This document shows, in pieces, positions 42,976 to 53,923 of a DNA stretch of 64,000 nucleotides. The stretch spans positions 139,319,854 to 139,383,853 of the forward strand of contig CM038052.1 in NCBI GenBank assembly GCA_021397845.1, in the 5' to 3' direction. Under the pieces are notes generated by a model. The model did no database searches. It saw only the letters and a list, made by a program, of their open reading frames with translations, and was not told the DNA's origin. The translations under genes and the position numbers were made by a program. Source of the DNA: Areca catechu (Eukaryota > Streptophyta > Magnoliopsida > Arecales > Arecaceae). The first letter of the stretch is position 1. Each line of letters starts with the position of its first letter.

Positions 42976-44766
42976 GGGAGTTTCTAGGCTTAGAGTTCAA
43001 GCTTCGGGAGTTTCGGGCTTAGGCAGCTTGAGGTCGGTGGGTGAGTGACTGCACAGCAGAAGACAAGGTTGCACTAAAGGTGAGTTTCAATTATCAAAGG
43101 GTAAGTCTTACAACTCTTAAACAGGTCGTGGACTGCTCTGACCTCAAAGCTTTGATATGGGCCCATCGAGAGGGCTCGGCTCATCGGTTGACCATGTTGC
43201 GAGTCAGGTGCGTGGAGATTACTAGCATCTCTGCAGACATCTCAGGACTGTTAGAATAGTGGGTGACGGTCTGTGAGCCAAGTGCTGGACAATGGGACTG
43301 GATTGCCAGGGTTCCTCGCGAACATCCCCGGACTATGAGCATAGTAGATGCCAAGCTAGTGAGCCTCGTGGTAGATGGCAAGACTTCATTGAGTCACCAT
43401 TGGATATCTCTGAACTGTGAGCAAGGTAAGAGCTAAAATGAGAGTAAGCGATAGATGGCGAGGGCCTTTTGGAATATCCCACGAATATCTTCAGAACAAT
43501 TAGCACAGTAGTTTCAAACTGTGAGCCTCACGGTAGATGGCGGGACTTTGTTGAGTACCGCGGACATCTCCAGATTGTGAACAAGGCAAGACCTAAACTA
43601 AGAGTCCCGGTGGTAGTTGGTGGGGCCCCTTAGGCTTCCTGGCTGACATCACTAGACCATGGGCAAGCGGCAGTTGTTAGATTGCAATACTTGCCATCGA
43701 TGGCGAGACAGAAGCTTCTCCAGCCGAACTTGTCTCATAGCTCTTCATATTATGAGGGTAATAGGGGAAGAGAATTACCCATCAAACTTTGGTCTTATGG
43801 ATGGGATTGTGTTACTCCTTCAGGGCGACATAGGGTCTGAACACACTGACCATCATCCTAAAGAGGGATGCATGGAGCCGATCCCGATTGGAGGGTGCTG
43901 TTGGAGGTGGTTGTCGTATGGGAAGACATGGTCATCTTCTTCTCTTGTGACTCGGGTGGCCCCCAGGGGTGACGAAGGTTGCCGTTGTTCCTGACATGCT
44001 GATCTGTTGGTCGCCAGGATCTTGGAACATATCCCTACCTAGCATACCAATCTGTTGCTGCCAAGATCGCCATGGCGTACAGCTCGGTCGTACCAGGGCG
44101 TTCCTTCTCCCCCACTGCCACGCATCCTCCCTTCCTTCCTGCAAAAAAGGTGAGACCCTGATCGAGGATTCCAGCAAGGACATTTCAATGATCAAGTTAG
44201 TAGGGGATGATCGAGAGAAATAGAAAAGACCTCCCGGCATAGGGCTTGGGGGACCCATCCGCTGGGAGTGTGTGACTTGATGCCAAAAATTTAAAGGGAA
44301 ATGGAAAGAGTAGGGATCGAGAGCGATGAATGGGGACTTACCTATCACTCGCCTTCCTCAGCGTTCTTACCTTTCTTACCTTCCTCCATCTCTCCGGAGG
44401 AGGGGCCGTGGATTCTCTCCAGGAAGGGGGTCCCCAGGAGCTTAGAGGAGTCCTGGAGTGCCCATCTGCGGACACTCCCCTGAGCTGAAGAAGAAATCCT
44501 CCTCTTGAAGGAAGAAACTTTTCTCGAAGGGAAGCCCCCTTTCTTTTCTTTCTCCCAACTCCTTATAGGAGGGCTGCCTCTATTTTAGGAGGGACTACCC
44601 TGCATCGCAGGTCCTGGGGCTTTGACTGGATTTCTCTCTTGGGGAGGCTTCGAGTGTCGTGCCGTGGTGGTGAGCGACCATTGGTAGTACGATCGTGGGG
44701 TGTGGCAGCACGCCACCAGACTTGGGGTCTAGGGGTGCTCGTATCATACCTCCAGTAGGGCTGGCA
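42976..44766. other. GC-rich tract of uncertain origin
   Basis: No protein family is recognised. The left third is a degenerate repeat (43040-43680). Near 44575-44240 the minus strand resembles a promoter and gene start: CTCCTATAAGGAG, a purine-rich leader, and ATGGAGGAAGGTAAGAAAGG with a very short frame. Composition resembles Tat-type LTR and antisense-ORF promoter DNA; probably an unidentified LTR-element remnant into which the 44767-50781 element inserted. Confidence 0.4.
43040..43680. repeat. Degenerate tandem repeat, unit about 90-130 bp
   Basis: Recurring phrases in the same order: GTGAGCCTCGTGGTAGATGG, a GGACTT(C/T)(A/G)TTGAGT(C/A)CC-like piece, GACATCTC(C/T)(A/G)GA-like, and (C/A)TGTGA(G/A)CAAGG(T/C)AAGA. 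At least four diverged units are visible near 43200, 43290, 43370 and 43530. Confidence 0.6.
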
Positions 44767-46228
44767 TGTGTGCGGTGGCACCCAGGATTACTTAGATGCT
44801 CCACAACCCTCTGTCGATTTCTGATTAGGGTTCTTGGTCTTTTTTTGGGTCCTGTAATAAGGCTTAAGACACTTAAGCCAGAGTAATTCACATTCGAGTC
44901 ATGTAATAAGTATCTAGTTGGTTTCAATATTGGTTTAGTCTTGTAATTCGACCATTTGATCAAGTTAGGGTTAATTGGTCCTATAATTAGTCAAGTTGGT
45001 TCACAAGATCAAGTCAATTTGAAGATGGGTCCACAAATGAGCATTCAAGTCAAGCCTATTTGAAGAAGGGACAAGAACACTTCTCCTCCATGCCAAATTG
45101 GGGTTGCCCAACTCATCATTCAAAGCCTTGGGGAAATGCCAAATCACCAATGCCATGTCATGAGAGGCACCACATCACCAAAATCGAATTTCCATTTCAA
45201 ACTCCAATGCCATGTCATGAGAAGAACTTTGGCGCGGCCAAGTTTCAAGCTTCATTTCGAATTCAAGTTCCAAGTGGGCACCCCCTTGATTCAAGCAAAC
45301 AACCCTCCTCACTCAATCTCAACATATCAAGCCATATCACAAGGATCAAGCGTAGCATTCATGGGGCGGCCAAAGCTCCATGAAGAGGAATTTAAAATTC
45401 AAGTTAGGCACCTTTGACTCATGAGACATCCACCCCCTTTCTTCTCTCCAAAACAAGCTTGCAACTTCCTTTTTCAAATTCTAAATTCAAATTAAGACTT
45501 GGGAGCCTATAAATATGGACCTAAATCTCATGTAAGAGTGACGCTAATGAATGAAAATCTAAATTTTTTTTCTCTAGCCCTTGTCTTGTGACATGAAGTC
45601 TGTGAGAGAGTGTGCCTTTATTCTTTGAAACATCGATGGGTGTGAGGCCATAGATATCTTCCTCCTATGCAAGCCACCAACCCTCTTCCCAATCTTGGAT
45701 GCCCCTCTAGAAGAGCCTCCAGGATGCCCAATAAGATGAATCCTTCTTGACTGCCACCTTCAACTCACCTCTCTCTTAATATTTTGCTTTCCCATTCCTT
45801 CTTGTTTTTTTTTTCTAACGCGTTTCCAAGCTGTTCGTAGGTCCTTTCGGTGTCACGGATAAAGGAGTAGGCCTACCTTGCCTTCACGACCATCTGATGG
45901 AAAGCCAATGAATTCGTAGAGTAGGTGAGGGCTCGCGTCTTCCAGGTTGCATCCATGAGTGTGAGCGAACTGGGCATCGGGCACTTCAGAATTTCAAAAG
46001 GTTGCCACTTCTAATCTTTGAGTAGGGTATGATTTAAAGCTAAGTATTATCAAGTTTTCTCATTCCCGGGATCCTTTATCACTGTTTAGGATCTATGTCT
46101 GCATGCTAGAGTTTCTTATCGTTATGTGAATCTCTAGATATAGTCTTAGTTTGATTTCAGGAATCGATCAATCCATTAAAACATAAAAACAACAAAGAAT
46201 CACTCGCATGCATCTTAGTCCCACATCA
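44767..46228 (+). repeat. 5' LTR, family E
   Basis: Starts about TGTGTGCGGTGGCACC (exact first base uncertain by up to 9 bp) and ends TTAGTCCCACATCA. TATAAATA at 45508-45515, shared LTR block at 45631-45649. Interior contains repeated CCATGTCATGAGA near 45153 and 45211. Confidence 0.8.
45508..45515 (+). promoter_or_regulatory. TATA box, family E 5' LTR
   Basis: TATAAATA in GGGAGCCTATAAATATGG; the same element is at 50066-50073 in the 3' LTR. Confidence 0.6.
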
Positions 46229-46230
46229 TC

Positions 46231-46242
46231 TGGTATCAGAGC
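46231..46242 (+). other. Primer-binding site, family E
   Basis: TGGTATCAGAGC two bases inside the 5' LTR. Confidence 0.92.
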
Positions 46243-47192
46243 ATGGTTAGGGCATAGTTTCTCTTTAAGTCTCGGATCGGGTGCTTCACCAGGGCTATCT
46301 AGGTCATAGAAACAAGTAGGGCTGCAAGACCCTCACATCTATTCAAAGAAGATTTCCTATGGTGTTGTAGGGGTGCCAATGTGATTGACCCCGAAGAAGA
46401 AAGTAAGGAGATAGTTATCTTAGTTCCTAAAGAAAATTTCTACATAACTAAGTTATGCATCATTAGATTTCTGCTTCATTAAATTCTGCATCATGTTAAT
46501 TACTGCAATGATTAGATTCAGCATATAGTTTTCAGCTTCTTTAGATTTCACCATGTTTTCATTTTTCCATAATTAGGAGTTAATTACATGAATTCTGCAT
46601 AGTTATTTCCGCACTTTAAGTTCATATCATTTAATTTTCAGCCGCAACTATTTCTGCCAATACATATCAAAACATAAAAAAAAACTTAAGTGCATTGCGT
46701 TAGATTTCTTGTCTATGCCATCATATGCATAACTTACTTTAAGGGTGACAATATCATAAGATAAGGGAAGGAGGTCATTACTTTTCCATGGCCTGAAAAC
46801 CATCACCATTGTATTTTGAACCTAAGCCTAACTTAAAATCTCTTAGCAACCTAATAGCCATCAGGGACATCAACGAGTCAGGTTTATCCATTGTGGAAAA
46901 CTAGGTGCATGCCAACCCTTCATTAGCATTAGGCAAGAGGTCGGTGTGTCAAATGACCTAAGCGATGTTGTGGTCCTTAATTGGGTCCCTGCGAATAGCA
47001 GGGGGGCCACCCATACTCCCACCTCTTACCTGGCCAGTGAAAGGGCTAGTTGTTGTGCTATGTATAATCTAAGTTAACACATTCTGTTCGAACTCATAGG
47101 TCTAGAAAATTGTAGTACCTTTCATTGTGTGTTGCATGTCAACTAGGTCAGGAGACTAGTATCACCCATATCACACTCAGTTAGGTGAACCC
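46243..47192 (+). other. Leader, family E
   Basis: About 0.95 kb, AT-rich, without a convincing ORF. It parallels the leaders of copies 1-3, including AACTTACTTTAAGGGTGACA against their AATTTACTTTTAAGGGCACT, a sign of common descent. Confidence 0.6.
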
Positions 47193-47860
47193 ATGGAAAA
47201 TCCAAATCTGAAGCCCGTTATGGTCCATGCTAAACATAAATCATCTAGGCCCAATTATCTTGATCCAAGAACCTATTATCATGATCCCCCCGAGTCTAAC
47301 CTAGATGTCCATACCCATACTTTGTGGATTTCGAGGAAAGACCCATTAGGAGCCACCAACCTTATGCACCCACTTTGATGGAAGTCTAGATCCTGAGGTA
47401 TATATTGATTGGGGAGGAGAGCATGGATCACTATTTGAGTACACTAAGATGTCGGAGTTAGAAAAAGTTGATGGCCACACATAGGTTAACCCGGCATGCT
47501 AAGTGGCGGTTGGGAAGTTATTGAGGATGATTGTTATCAAAGAGAAGATGAAATACTTACTTGGAGACCATGAGAAGTAGACTGAGAGAAAAGTACCTAG
47601 GTAGATTTTATGAGCACAAACATTTACACAATGGTAAAGGTTGAGATAGAATATAAAACTATGTCTGAATACATTGAACCAATTTAATGAGTTTATTAGG
47701 ACATGTACCACAGTTGAACCTGAGTTCTAAGATCATATCTAGGTTTCAAGATGGCCTACGTAGGACATCCAGTGGGAACAATTCCAATGGAGAATTATGA
47801 CTTGGATGATGCCTACGACTTGCTATGGAATTCGAGGTCAAGTCAGAGAGACCTATGAAC
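47193..47860 (+). pseudogene. gag: Gag remnant, family E
   Basis: ATG at 47193 opens MENPNLKPVMVHAKHKSSRP and a Tyr/Pro/Asp-rich segment like the repeats of copies 1-3. At about 47368-47460 another frame reads HFDGSLDPEVYIDW and LFEYTKMSELEKV, the opening of the Retrotrans_gag core (PF03732 type). Further pieces (GKLLRM, LNQFNEFIRTCTTVEPE) follow with several frameshifts and stops. This is a true but inactivated Gag, and suggests that the related copies 1-3 lost this core. Confidence 0.7.
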
Positions 47861-47867
47861 TATCGAG

Positions 47868-48480
47868 TTGAGCCCAGTAGCGATATGGATTAGAACATCT
47901 GAACCCAAACCCAACCTTAACCCGAGTCAACCCAACCCTAACCAAAGTAGACCCACCCCTGCTACCCTATGTGTTCACCAGGATGACATTAAAGTGAAAA
48001 AATATATTGCATACCCGAAATTGGTTGACCTAGAATACACCCAGACTAAAGCTATATTGGAAGGACCTTTAGAAGAAGATCGTGAACCCACAGTGAACCT
48101 AAAGTAGAAGTGTATGAAGCTGAAGCACACTTAGTGGATAAATATGAAGAACAGTTAGAGGGAGAAAGCCATGACACTGATACTATAATGGCTTTACTTG
48201 AGGAGGACACTAGAAGAGAAATCCAATTATCGAGTAGTCCTAAAATCCAAGAGAAAATTATTGAGGATATGGTCTCTTTAATTCAGTACCCTCAACAAGA
48301 GCTCACCCCTTCAATCACAGTTCTAGATCTCTTCCCAGAAATTGTTGACCCATCCTTTCATAGCATGGACCTTTTCTTGTCCAAAGATATAACTCAATGT
48401 TCATACATTAAGGTCAGTCTCTTTAGCCCAAAAACAGTCCCGAGTCTCCTTCCTATTCCTACCCTTCCATGAGTCTTCTC
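47868..48480 (+). pseudogene. Acidic ORF, family E
   Basis: Two adjoining frames. 47868-48107 has a Pro/Asn-rich start and then KLVDLEYTQTKAILEGPLEE; 48110-48472 opens MYEAEAHLVDKYEEQLEGES and continues LLEEDTRREIQLSSSPKIQE, DLFPEIVDPSFHSMDL. It aligns by eye with the acidic ORF of copy 3 (MYEADVSLVDEYE, SSPKIQEPEEF, DLFPEISNPSFHYAN). A single frameshift near 48105 joins the parts. The lower similarity compared with copies 1-3 shows the protein is conserved between LTR families. No known domain. Confidence 0.7.
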
Positions 48481-48779
48481 ATGTTTTTTAAAGCCATTAG
48501 GTTATATTTTGTTGAGATTACCAGGTTCGCACGAAGTCATAGAGCCCATCCCATTGTTACCTACTTTTGCAAGACCTTATGGCATTTTCTAGGAGTCCAT
48601 CATAAATTTTATGTGCATGCAAACCAGGGTCAAACCTAGAGAGTCTATAGTCTATTAGGTTTAGGCCCAAATAGTCCAATAAAATTTCTCTCAATAGGAA
48701 TGCATAGTTGAGTCTACACTTTGTTAGATGTTAGTACGAGTCACAAGTGCATCATGTTAGAGATCTACATTAAGTACTA

Positions 48780-49332
48780 ATTTTGAAACAAATGGCTAAT
48801 TCCCGAAATCGAGCTAAAGAATTTGAAATAGGGATTCTATAATAATTAGGCTTAGGCCTAAACGGTTCCCACCAGGAACTATTAAGAATCTACATGCTCG
48901 TGGAGCTTACCTTTTAGTTATAGTGATAAGGAGAGTTGGCCTAATGCCTATATGCTTTAGCTGCCGCTGGATTATGGCATTAGCTCAACTTTCAGTATCT
49001 CAGACTTAGTCGAGTATAGGGAGCCGGCAATGATACCCAGCGAGCCATTTGGGCCTAACTAATCCTTTGAGAGTGGACCCGACCCTGAGTGTCCACCTCC
49101 AATTTACTTGAGAGAGGAAATAGAGTCGAGCGTGTCCTGGACGATCAAGCTAACACAACCCGGGGCAAAGGCTATCAATGTTACCTGGTCTATTAGCAAG
49201 GCCGACCGAAGTCCGATGATTCGTGGATTAGCCGAGATGACTTGCAGCACCTCGACCACGACCTTCTTGAGAGATACCAGAGCCAAACCAACCCTTACTC
49301 GATCGGTCGAGTTCCTCCCACCTCGGGAGAAT
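48780..49332 (+). pseudogene. Integrase C-terminal domain plus chromodomain, family E
   Basis: Traces of MANSR and RPKRFPPGTIKNLHARGA, then ISSTFSISDLVEYREPAMIP. The chromodomain reads RVERVLDDQANTTRGKGYQC, YLVY-stop-QGRPKSDDSW, ISRDDLQHLDHDLLERYQSQ. The FPPGT segment lost in copies 1-3 is still here. The stop is TAG where tryptophan (TGG) is normal. Palindrome CTCGATCGGTCGAG and CTCGGGAGAA lead into the 3' LTR. Confidence 0.78.
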
Positions 49333-50781
49333 TGGCACGGGCACCAGGATTAGACAAGCTCTTCAACCCTCTGTGAATTGGCTGAATAGGGTTCTTAGTC
49401 TTTTTTTGGGTCCTGTAATAGAGCTTAAGACACTTAAGCCTGAGTAATTCACATTCGTGTCATGTAATTAGTATCTAGTTGGTTTCAATTTGTTTAGTCT
49501 TGTAATTCGACCAATTTGTCAAGTTAGGGTCAATTGATCTTGTAATTAGCCGTGTTGGTTCACATGCTCAAGTCAATTTGAAGATGGGTCCACAAAATGA
49601 GCATTCAAGTCAAGCCTATTTGAAGAAGGGACAAGGCACTTCTCCTCCATGACAAATTGGGTTGCCAACTCATCATTCAAAGCCTTGGGGGAATGCCACA
49701 TCATCAATGCCATGTCATGAGAGCGTGCCACATCACCAAAATCGAATTTCAATTTCAAACTCCAATGCCATGTCATGAGAAGCACTTTGGGTGGCCAAGT
49801 TTCAAGCTTCATTTCAAATTCAAGTTCTAAGTGGGTGCCCCCTTGATTCAAGCAAACAACCCTCCTTACTCCACTCCATATATCAAGCCATATCACCAAG
49901 GATCAAGCCTAGCATTCATGGTTGGTCAAAGCTCCATGAAGAGGAATTCAAAAGTCAAGTTAGGCGCCCTTGATTCATGAAGTCAACCACCCCCTTTCCT
50001 CTCCCCAAAACAACCTTGTAACTCCCTTTTTCAAATTTTGAATTCAAATGAGGACTTGGGAGCCTATAAATAAGGCCCTAACTCTCTTGTAGGAATGATG
50101 AATGAATGAAAATCTAAAGTTTTTTTCTCTAGCCCTTGTCTTTTGACTTGGAACTCTGTGAGAGAGTGTGCCTTTGTTCTTCGGAACATCGAGGGGTGTG
50201 AGGCCCTAGAGATCTTCCTCCTATGCAAGCCACCAACCTTCTTCCCAAGCTTGGATGCCCTCTGGAAGATCCTCCAGGATACCCAACAAGAAGAACACTT
50301 CTTGACCGCCACCTTCGCTTCACCCCTCTCTTATTTCTTTGCTTTCCCATTCCTTCTTTTTTTTTTCTAACTCATTTCTAGTTGTTCGCAGGCCCTTTCT
50401 GGTGTCATGAATAAAAAAGTAGGCCTACCATGCCATAAGACCATCTAATGGAAAGTCAACAAATTTGTAAGGTCAAGGGCTCGATCATCCAGGCTACATC
50501 CATGAGTGTGAGCGAACTTGATATCGGGTGCTTCAGAATTTTAAAAGGTTTGCACTCCCTAATCTCCTGAGTATGGTATTGATTTAGAGCTAAGTCCTAC
50601 TGGAGTTTCTCAATCCTAGGGTCTTTCTTCATCATTGTTTAGGATCTGTGTCTACATGCTAGAGTTTCTTGTCATTAAGTGAATCTCTAGATCTATTCTT
50701 AGTTTGATTTCAGGAATCAGTCAATGTATTAAAACATAAAAGCAACAAAGAATCACTCGCATGCATCTTAGTCCTACATCA
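49333..50781 (+). repeat. 3' LTR, family E
   Basis: Starts TGGCACGGGCACC, ends TTAGTCCTACATCA. TATAAATA at 50066-50073; CATCGAGGGGTGTGAGGCC at 50187-50205. Matches 44767-46228 with many differences. Confidence 0.85.
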
Positions 50782-50869
50782 CACCACCTATTGAAAGCTA
50801 TGGATGGCCAGGCTTTTGCCATGGCATGATTTGAACATCTGCTTTCTGGCAGGAACTCCATACCTGGAA

Positions 50870-51300
50870 CTCCATGTTGCGACACGAGCGTGGCTCCGGC
50901 CGGGAGCTGACCTCAGACAGGGCCGTGCCTCATGAGCACAGCTTCGGCTAGAAGCTTGACCTTGGCAGGGAGGTTAATCTAAGATGGGGGGCTTGCCCAA
51001 TGAGCCTGGCCTCGGCTAGGAGCTTGACCTTAGCAGGGAGGTTGATCTCAGATGGGGGGCTCACCCTATGAGCTCGACCACGACTGGAAGCTTGACCTAG
51101 GTAGGGAGGCTGATCTTAGATGGGGGGCTCGCCCAATGAGCCTGGCCTCGATTGGAAGCTTGACCTTTGTATGGAGGCTGATCTCAGACGGGGGCTCGCC
51201 CAATGAGACCGACCGCTTCGGCTGAAGCTTGCCTCAGCAGGGAGGCTGATCTTAGATAGGGGGCTCTCCTAATAGGCCCAGCCTTGGCTCTTTGATGGGC
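50870..51300. repeat. Minisatellite, 68-bp unit, about 6 copies
   Basis: Anchoring on GAT(G/A)GGGGG, unit starts fall at about 50916, 50983, 51051, 51119, 51187 and 51255, giving a constant 67-68 bp spacing. Each unit carries GGCTCGCCCAATGAGCC, GGCCTCGGCTAGGAGCTTGA and GCAGGGAGG(C/T)TGATCTCA variants. GC-rich. Such arrays are known from 3' untranslated regions of Tat-group elements. Confidence 0.88.
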
Positions 51301-51334
51301 CACCCCACTCGGACGGCGGGTCTCCTGTTGTCGT

Positions 51335-51879
51335 GGCTACTTGCATACTCCATGTCAGTCAATGTTGCCATATCAATCGCAATCACCAGTGAGTATATGG
51401 CTTCTGCACTCTGAGATATCATATTGGCATCATGTAATACTTTTCTAATATAATAGATTGGCCTTTGAAGATTGTGCTCCTCTTAAGTCATGTACGGGAT
51501 GTTCTTAGATATGGTGGAAGGTGTATGAGGGATGATGATAGTGGACCAACAAGAAATTGATCATTCCTAGTAAGAGGAATTGTTATCCCAAGTAATCACT
51601 TCTATTAATGACACAGGAAGTCTTTGATCAAAGCAGGATGAGATTAGAAGTGGTTTCTAATCAGTCATCAACAAAGTCATCATTATCGAATTGAGATTCG
51701 AAATGACTAAGTACTAGGGTTTGACATTTATCCATGCCATCACTTAATCAGGATAAAGGGAGATCGAAAGATTGAATTGCATGGTAACTTTTCACTGAAG
51801 GGTATTTTGATACTTTTCACCAAATTTCTCATCTTGGGCAGGCATGACATGTTGCTTGACATCAATCATGTCTTGTGGG
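51335..51879 (+). mobile_element. Copia LTR remnant, left part
   Basis: Reverse-complement relative of the LTR at 1467-3905: shared GTCTTTGATCAAAG, CACTGAAGGGTATTTTG, GGCAGGCATGACA and GACATCAATC in the same order and spacing. Strongly diverged, so old. It breaks at 51880 and resumes at 53924. The left end is not sharply defined. Confidence 0.65.
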
Positions 51880-52089
51880 TGATGGGGGATGGGATCAGGG
51901 TAGGATCTATGATGAATTCTCAGCTCCTAGAAAAACTAGGGTACCACATATTCCCTTCTCTCCCACCAGCCCCAGTGAGTCCCTCCACTTCCCCGTTGTT
52001 GATCCCCTCATCTCTAATCTTGTTTATGTGAATTTTATGCTTTGAGAGCAGAGATAATCGAAGTAGGGATCCAAACAGTCTGCAACAAC

Positions 52090-53285
52090 CAATGAGCATG
52101 AGGCTTCTGAATCGTGACCACCTCATCATCTTCCTTTTCAAATGGATGCCCTCACCATCAATTACGGTCGGCTTCTCCCATGTCTACTGCCCACCCCGAT
52201 TCTTCTCCAAACCCACCCGCTCATTCTCCTCCGCTTCCACCTCTGCCTCGTAGAGACTCACGTGCCGTAATAGTAAATGGGCCGACCACCTCCTCGACGA
52301 CTTCCACTTCTTCCCCACTACCATCGAGCCCTTGCCGCCCTCCTCTCCAACCCCGCCATCCTCTCCCTCCTCACCCCGATAGCCACCAACCTCACCGTCC
52401 CTCTATTCCCCTCACTTCACAAGGTGCTCAGTGCCAAGACCAAATTCCTCGGTGATGGCATATGGCGAGAGTTCGAGGCTAGGGTATCCAATCCCCCATA
52501 GTACAGCATCAGCACGGAGGCCCTCATCGCTTGTCACCAGATCTTCTAGGCTGCCTATGACACCGTCTCCAACCCAACCTCTCGTAGAGACTAAAACCTT
52601 GCCCTTGACGAACCATTGACTCTACCACCATCTGGATTATCCAGGTCACCATTTGGCCGAACCCATCTCTGCCATCCTTGCCTTGCCATCACTGCCTATG
52701 CTGCCGTTGCCACGTCGACCCACCTATGTCACCTGTTGTGCCATCACCTTCGACCAAAAATCCCTATGCAGCCGGTTGCACCGTCGCTGCCAGTGTCATT
52801 GGTTGCGCCATCACCTCCAACCCCAAATCCCCGGTCCAAAGATGGCAAGAGAGCCTGAATGCCTAAGGATGCAATGATCCATCTTGTCTTGAATGCTGTG
52901 ACTAGGAGAGGCTAGACCACGAGATCGGGAATGGAGGTTTCCCCATTCCTGCCGACTCCGACTCCACCAATTGGACGGTCTCCACCTTTCTCTAGCCGCT
53001 CTTCACCAAGTCCCCTCAATGCTAGATGCTCGTCGCTTTCACCTGCAACGTCTCTGGCCAGCGCACTACCCGTGCCTCCCCTCTCCCCATGCTGCTGCTC
53101 TTCGCCCTAGTGTCATCACCGATGATCACCTACTCCCATTATCTTCCACCTCTTCGGCTTTATCATCTGCGTCGGCTCCACCGATAGCTGCACTTAACTC
53201 AGTCATCCAGGGCATCCTCCTCATCTTCGATGATCGATCACACATGATCTGAGCCTGACTCAATAGAGTCGGGTTCTCCCCACCT
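52090..53285. other. GC-rich cargo of family I element
   Basis: About 1.2 kb of C-rich sequence with overlapping frames in several phases. One + frame reads as plausible ordinary protein (ALLSNPAILSLLTPIATNLT, LHKVLSAKTKFLGDGIWREF, STEALIACHQIF, near 52330-52550) before breaking. I cannot assign it to a family. A decayed captured host gene fragment is the best guess. It shows no Gag or Pol motif. Confidence 0.5.
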
Positions 53286-53527
53286 CAGGGGAATGATGGG
53301 GACATCAACCTGCACGAATCTCGGAGAAGCACATATTTCAGAGCAACTAATATATTTAAATTTGAAGAATATTTATTTAAGATTTATCTTTGTTTGAAAT
53401 TTGAATTAGGATTTGGTTGGTTAAGATTGAGATATGGATAGGCTTATTCTATCCTATCTTGTATTTGAATTTGAATCATCGCTATCTTTTTATCTTGTAT
53501 GTAAATCAAATGAAAGTTGTATAGGTC

Positions 53528-53535
53528 TATAAATA
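53528..53535 (+). promoter_or_regulatory. TATA box, family I LTR
   Basis: TATAAATA, about 90 bp before the shared LTR block. Confidence 0.6.
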
Positions 53536-53923
53536 CCAACCTCAGTCCTCTGTAAAAATTAGTTTGGAGATTAATTAGAGTTTTTAGAAGAGTGATTCTT
53601 CTTCTTGCCTTCGCCTTCGAGCATCGAGGGCGTGTGAGGCCCTTGTTATCCCCCCCTCCCATTCCATTTTCTTTAACCCCTAATGACCTTTGAGATTCAC
53701 CCTAATGCCTCCAAGTATCGAGGAGGGTGGAATGCCCTAGAGGTGAGAGGTCTCTTCGTTAGTGTGAGTTCCAGAGTCCATGAGATCCAGATCCCTGACT
53801 TTCATCCCCACTATTCCTTCGTCACCATCCTAGAAAAAAAACTCAAAAAATAAAAAAGTAGGATACATTAATTTTGGTGACTTCTAGGCTCACCAACGAT
53901 CCTACCCTCATTTGTCCCCATCA

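Larger units (their letters stand above)
44767..50781 (+). mobile_element. Non-autonomous chromodomain retrotransposon, family E
   Basis: About 6.0 kb: 5' LTR 44767-46228, PBS 46231-46242, internal region with a gag remnant, acidic ORF and chromodomain, 3' LTR 49333-50781. Like copies 1-3 it lacks protease, RT, RNase H and integrase core, but it keeps a recognisable Gag core. The LTR pair is clearly more diverged than in copies 1-3. No matching target duplication was found, so one end may have been altered. Confidence 0.82.
51880..53923 (+). mobile_element. Element with GC-rich cargo and 3' LTR (family I)
   Basis: 3' LTR 53294-53923 starts TGATGGGGACATC and ends TTTGTCCCCATCA; TATAAATA at 53528 and the shared block CATCGAGGGCGTGTGAGGCC at 53622-53641. 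Upstream lie the pre-polypurine palindrome GACTCAATAGAGTC and CACCTCAGGGGAA. The left end TGATGGGGG at 51880 looks like an LTR start but no full 5' LTR follows. Only GGG is shared at the two borders, so the target duplication is not established. The insertion splits a copia LTR remnant. Confidence 0.65.

Noticed and set aside
43659..44348. Frames of 111 and 138 codons in the GC-rich tract
   Set aside because: Overlap on opposite strands, no motif, and adjacent to degenerate repeats; not supportable as genes.
49108..49353. 81-codon frame at the end of family E
   Set aside because: Alternate frame of the chromodomain; the true chromodomain lies one frame away.
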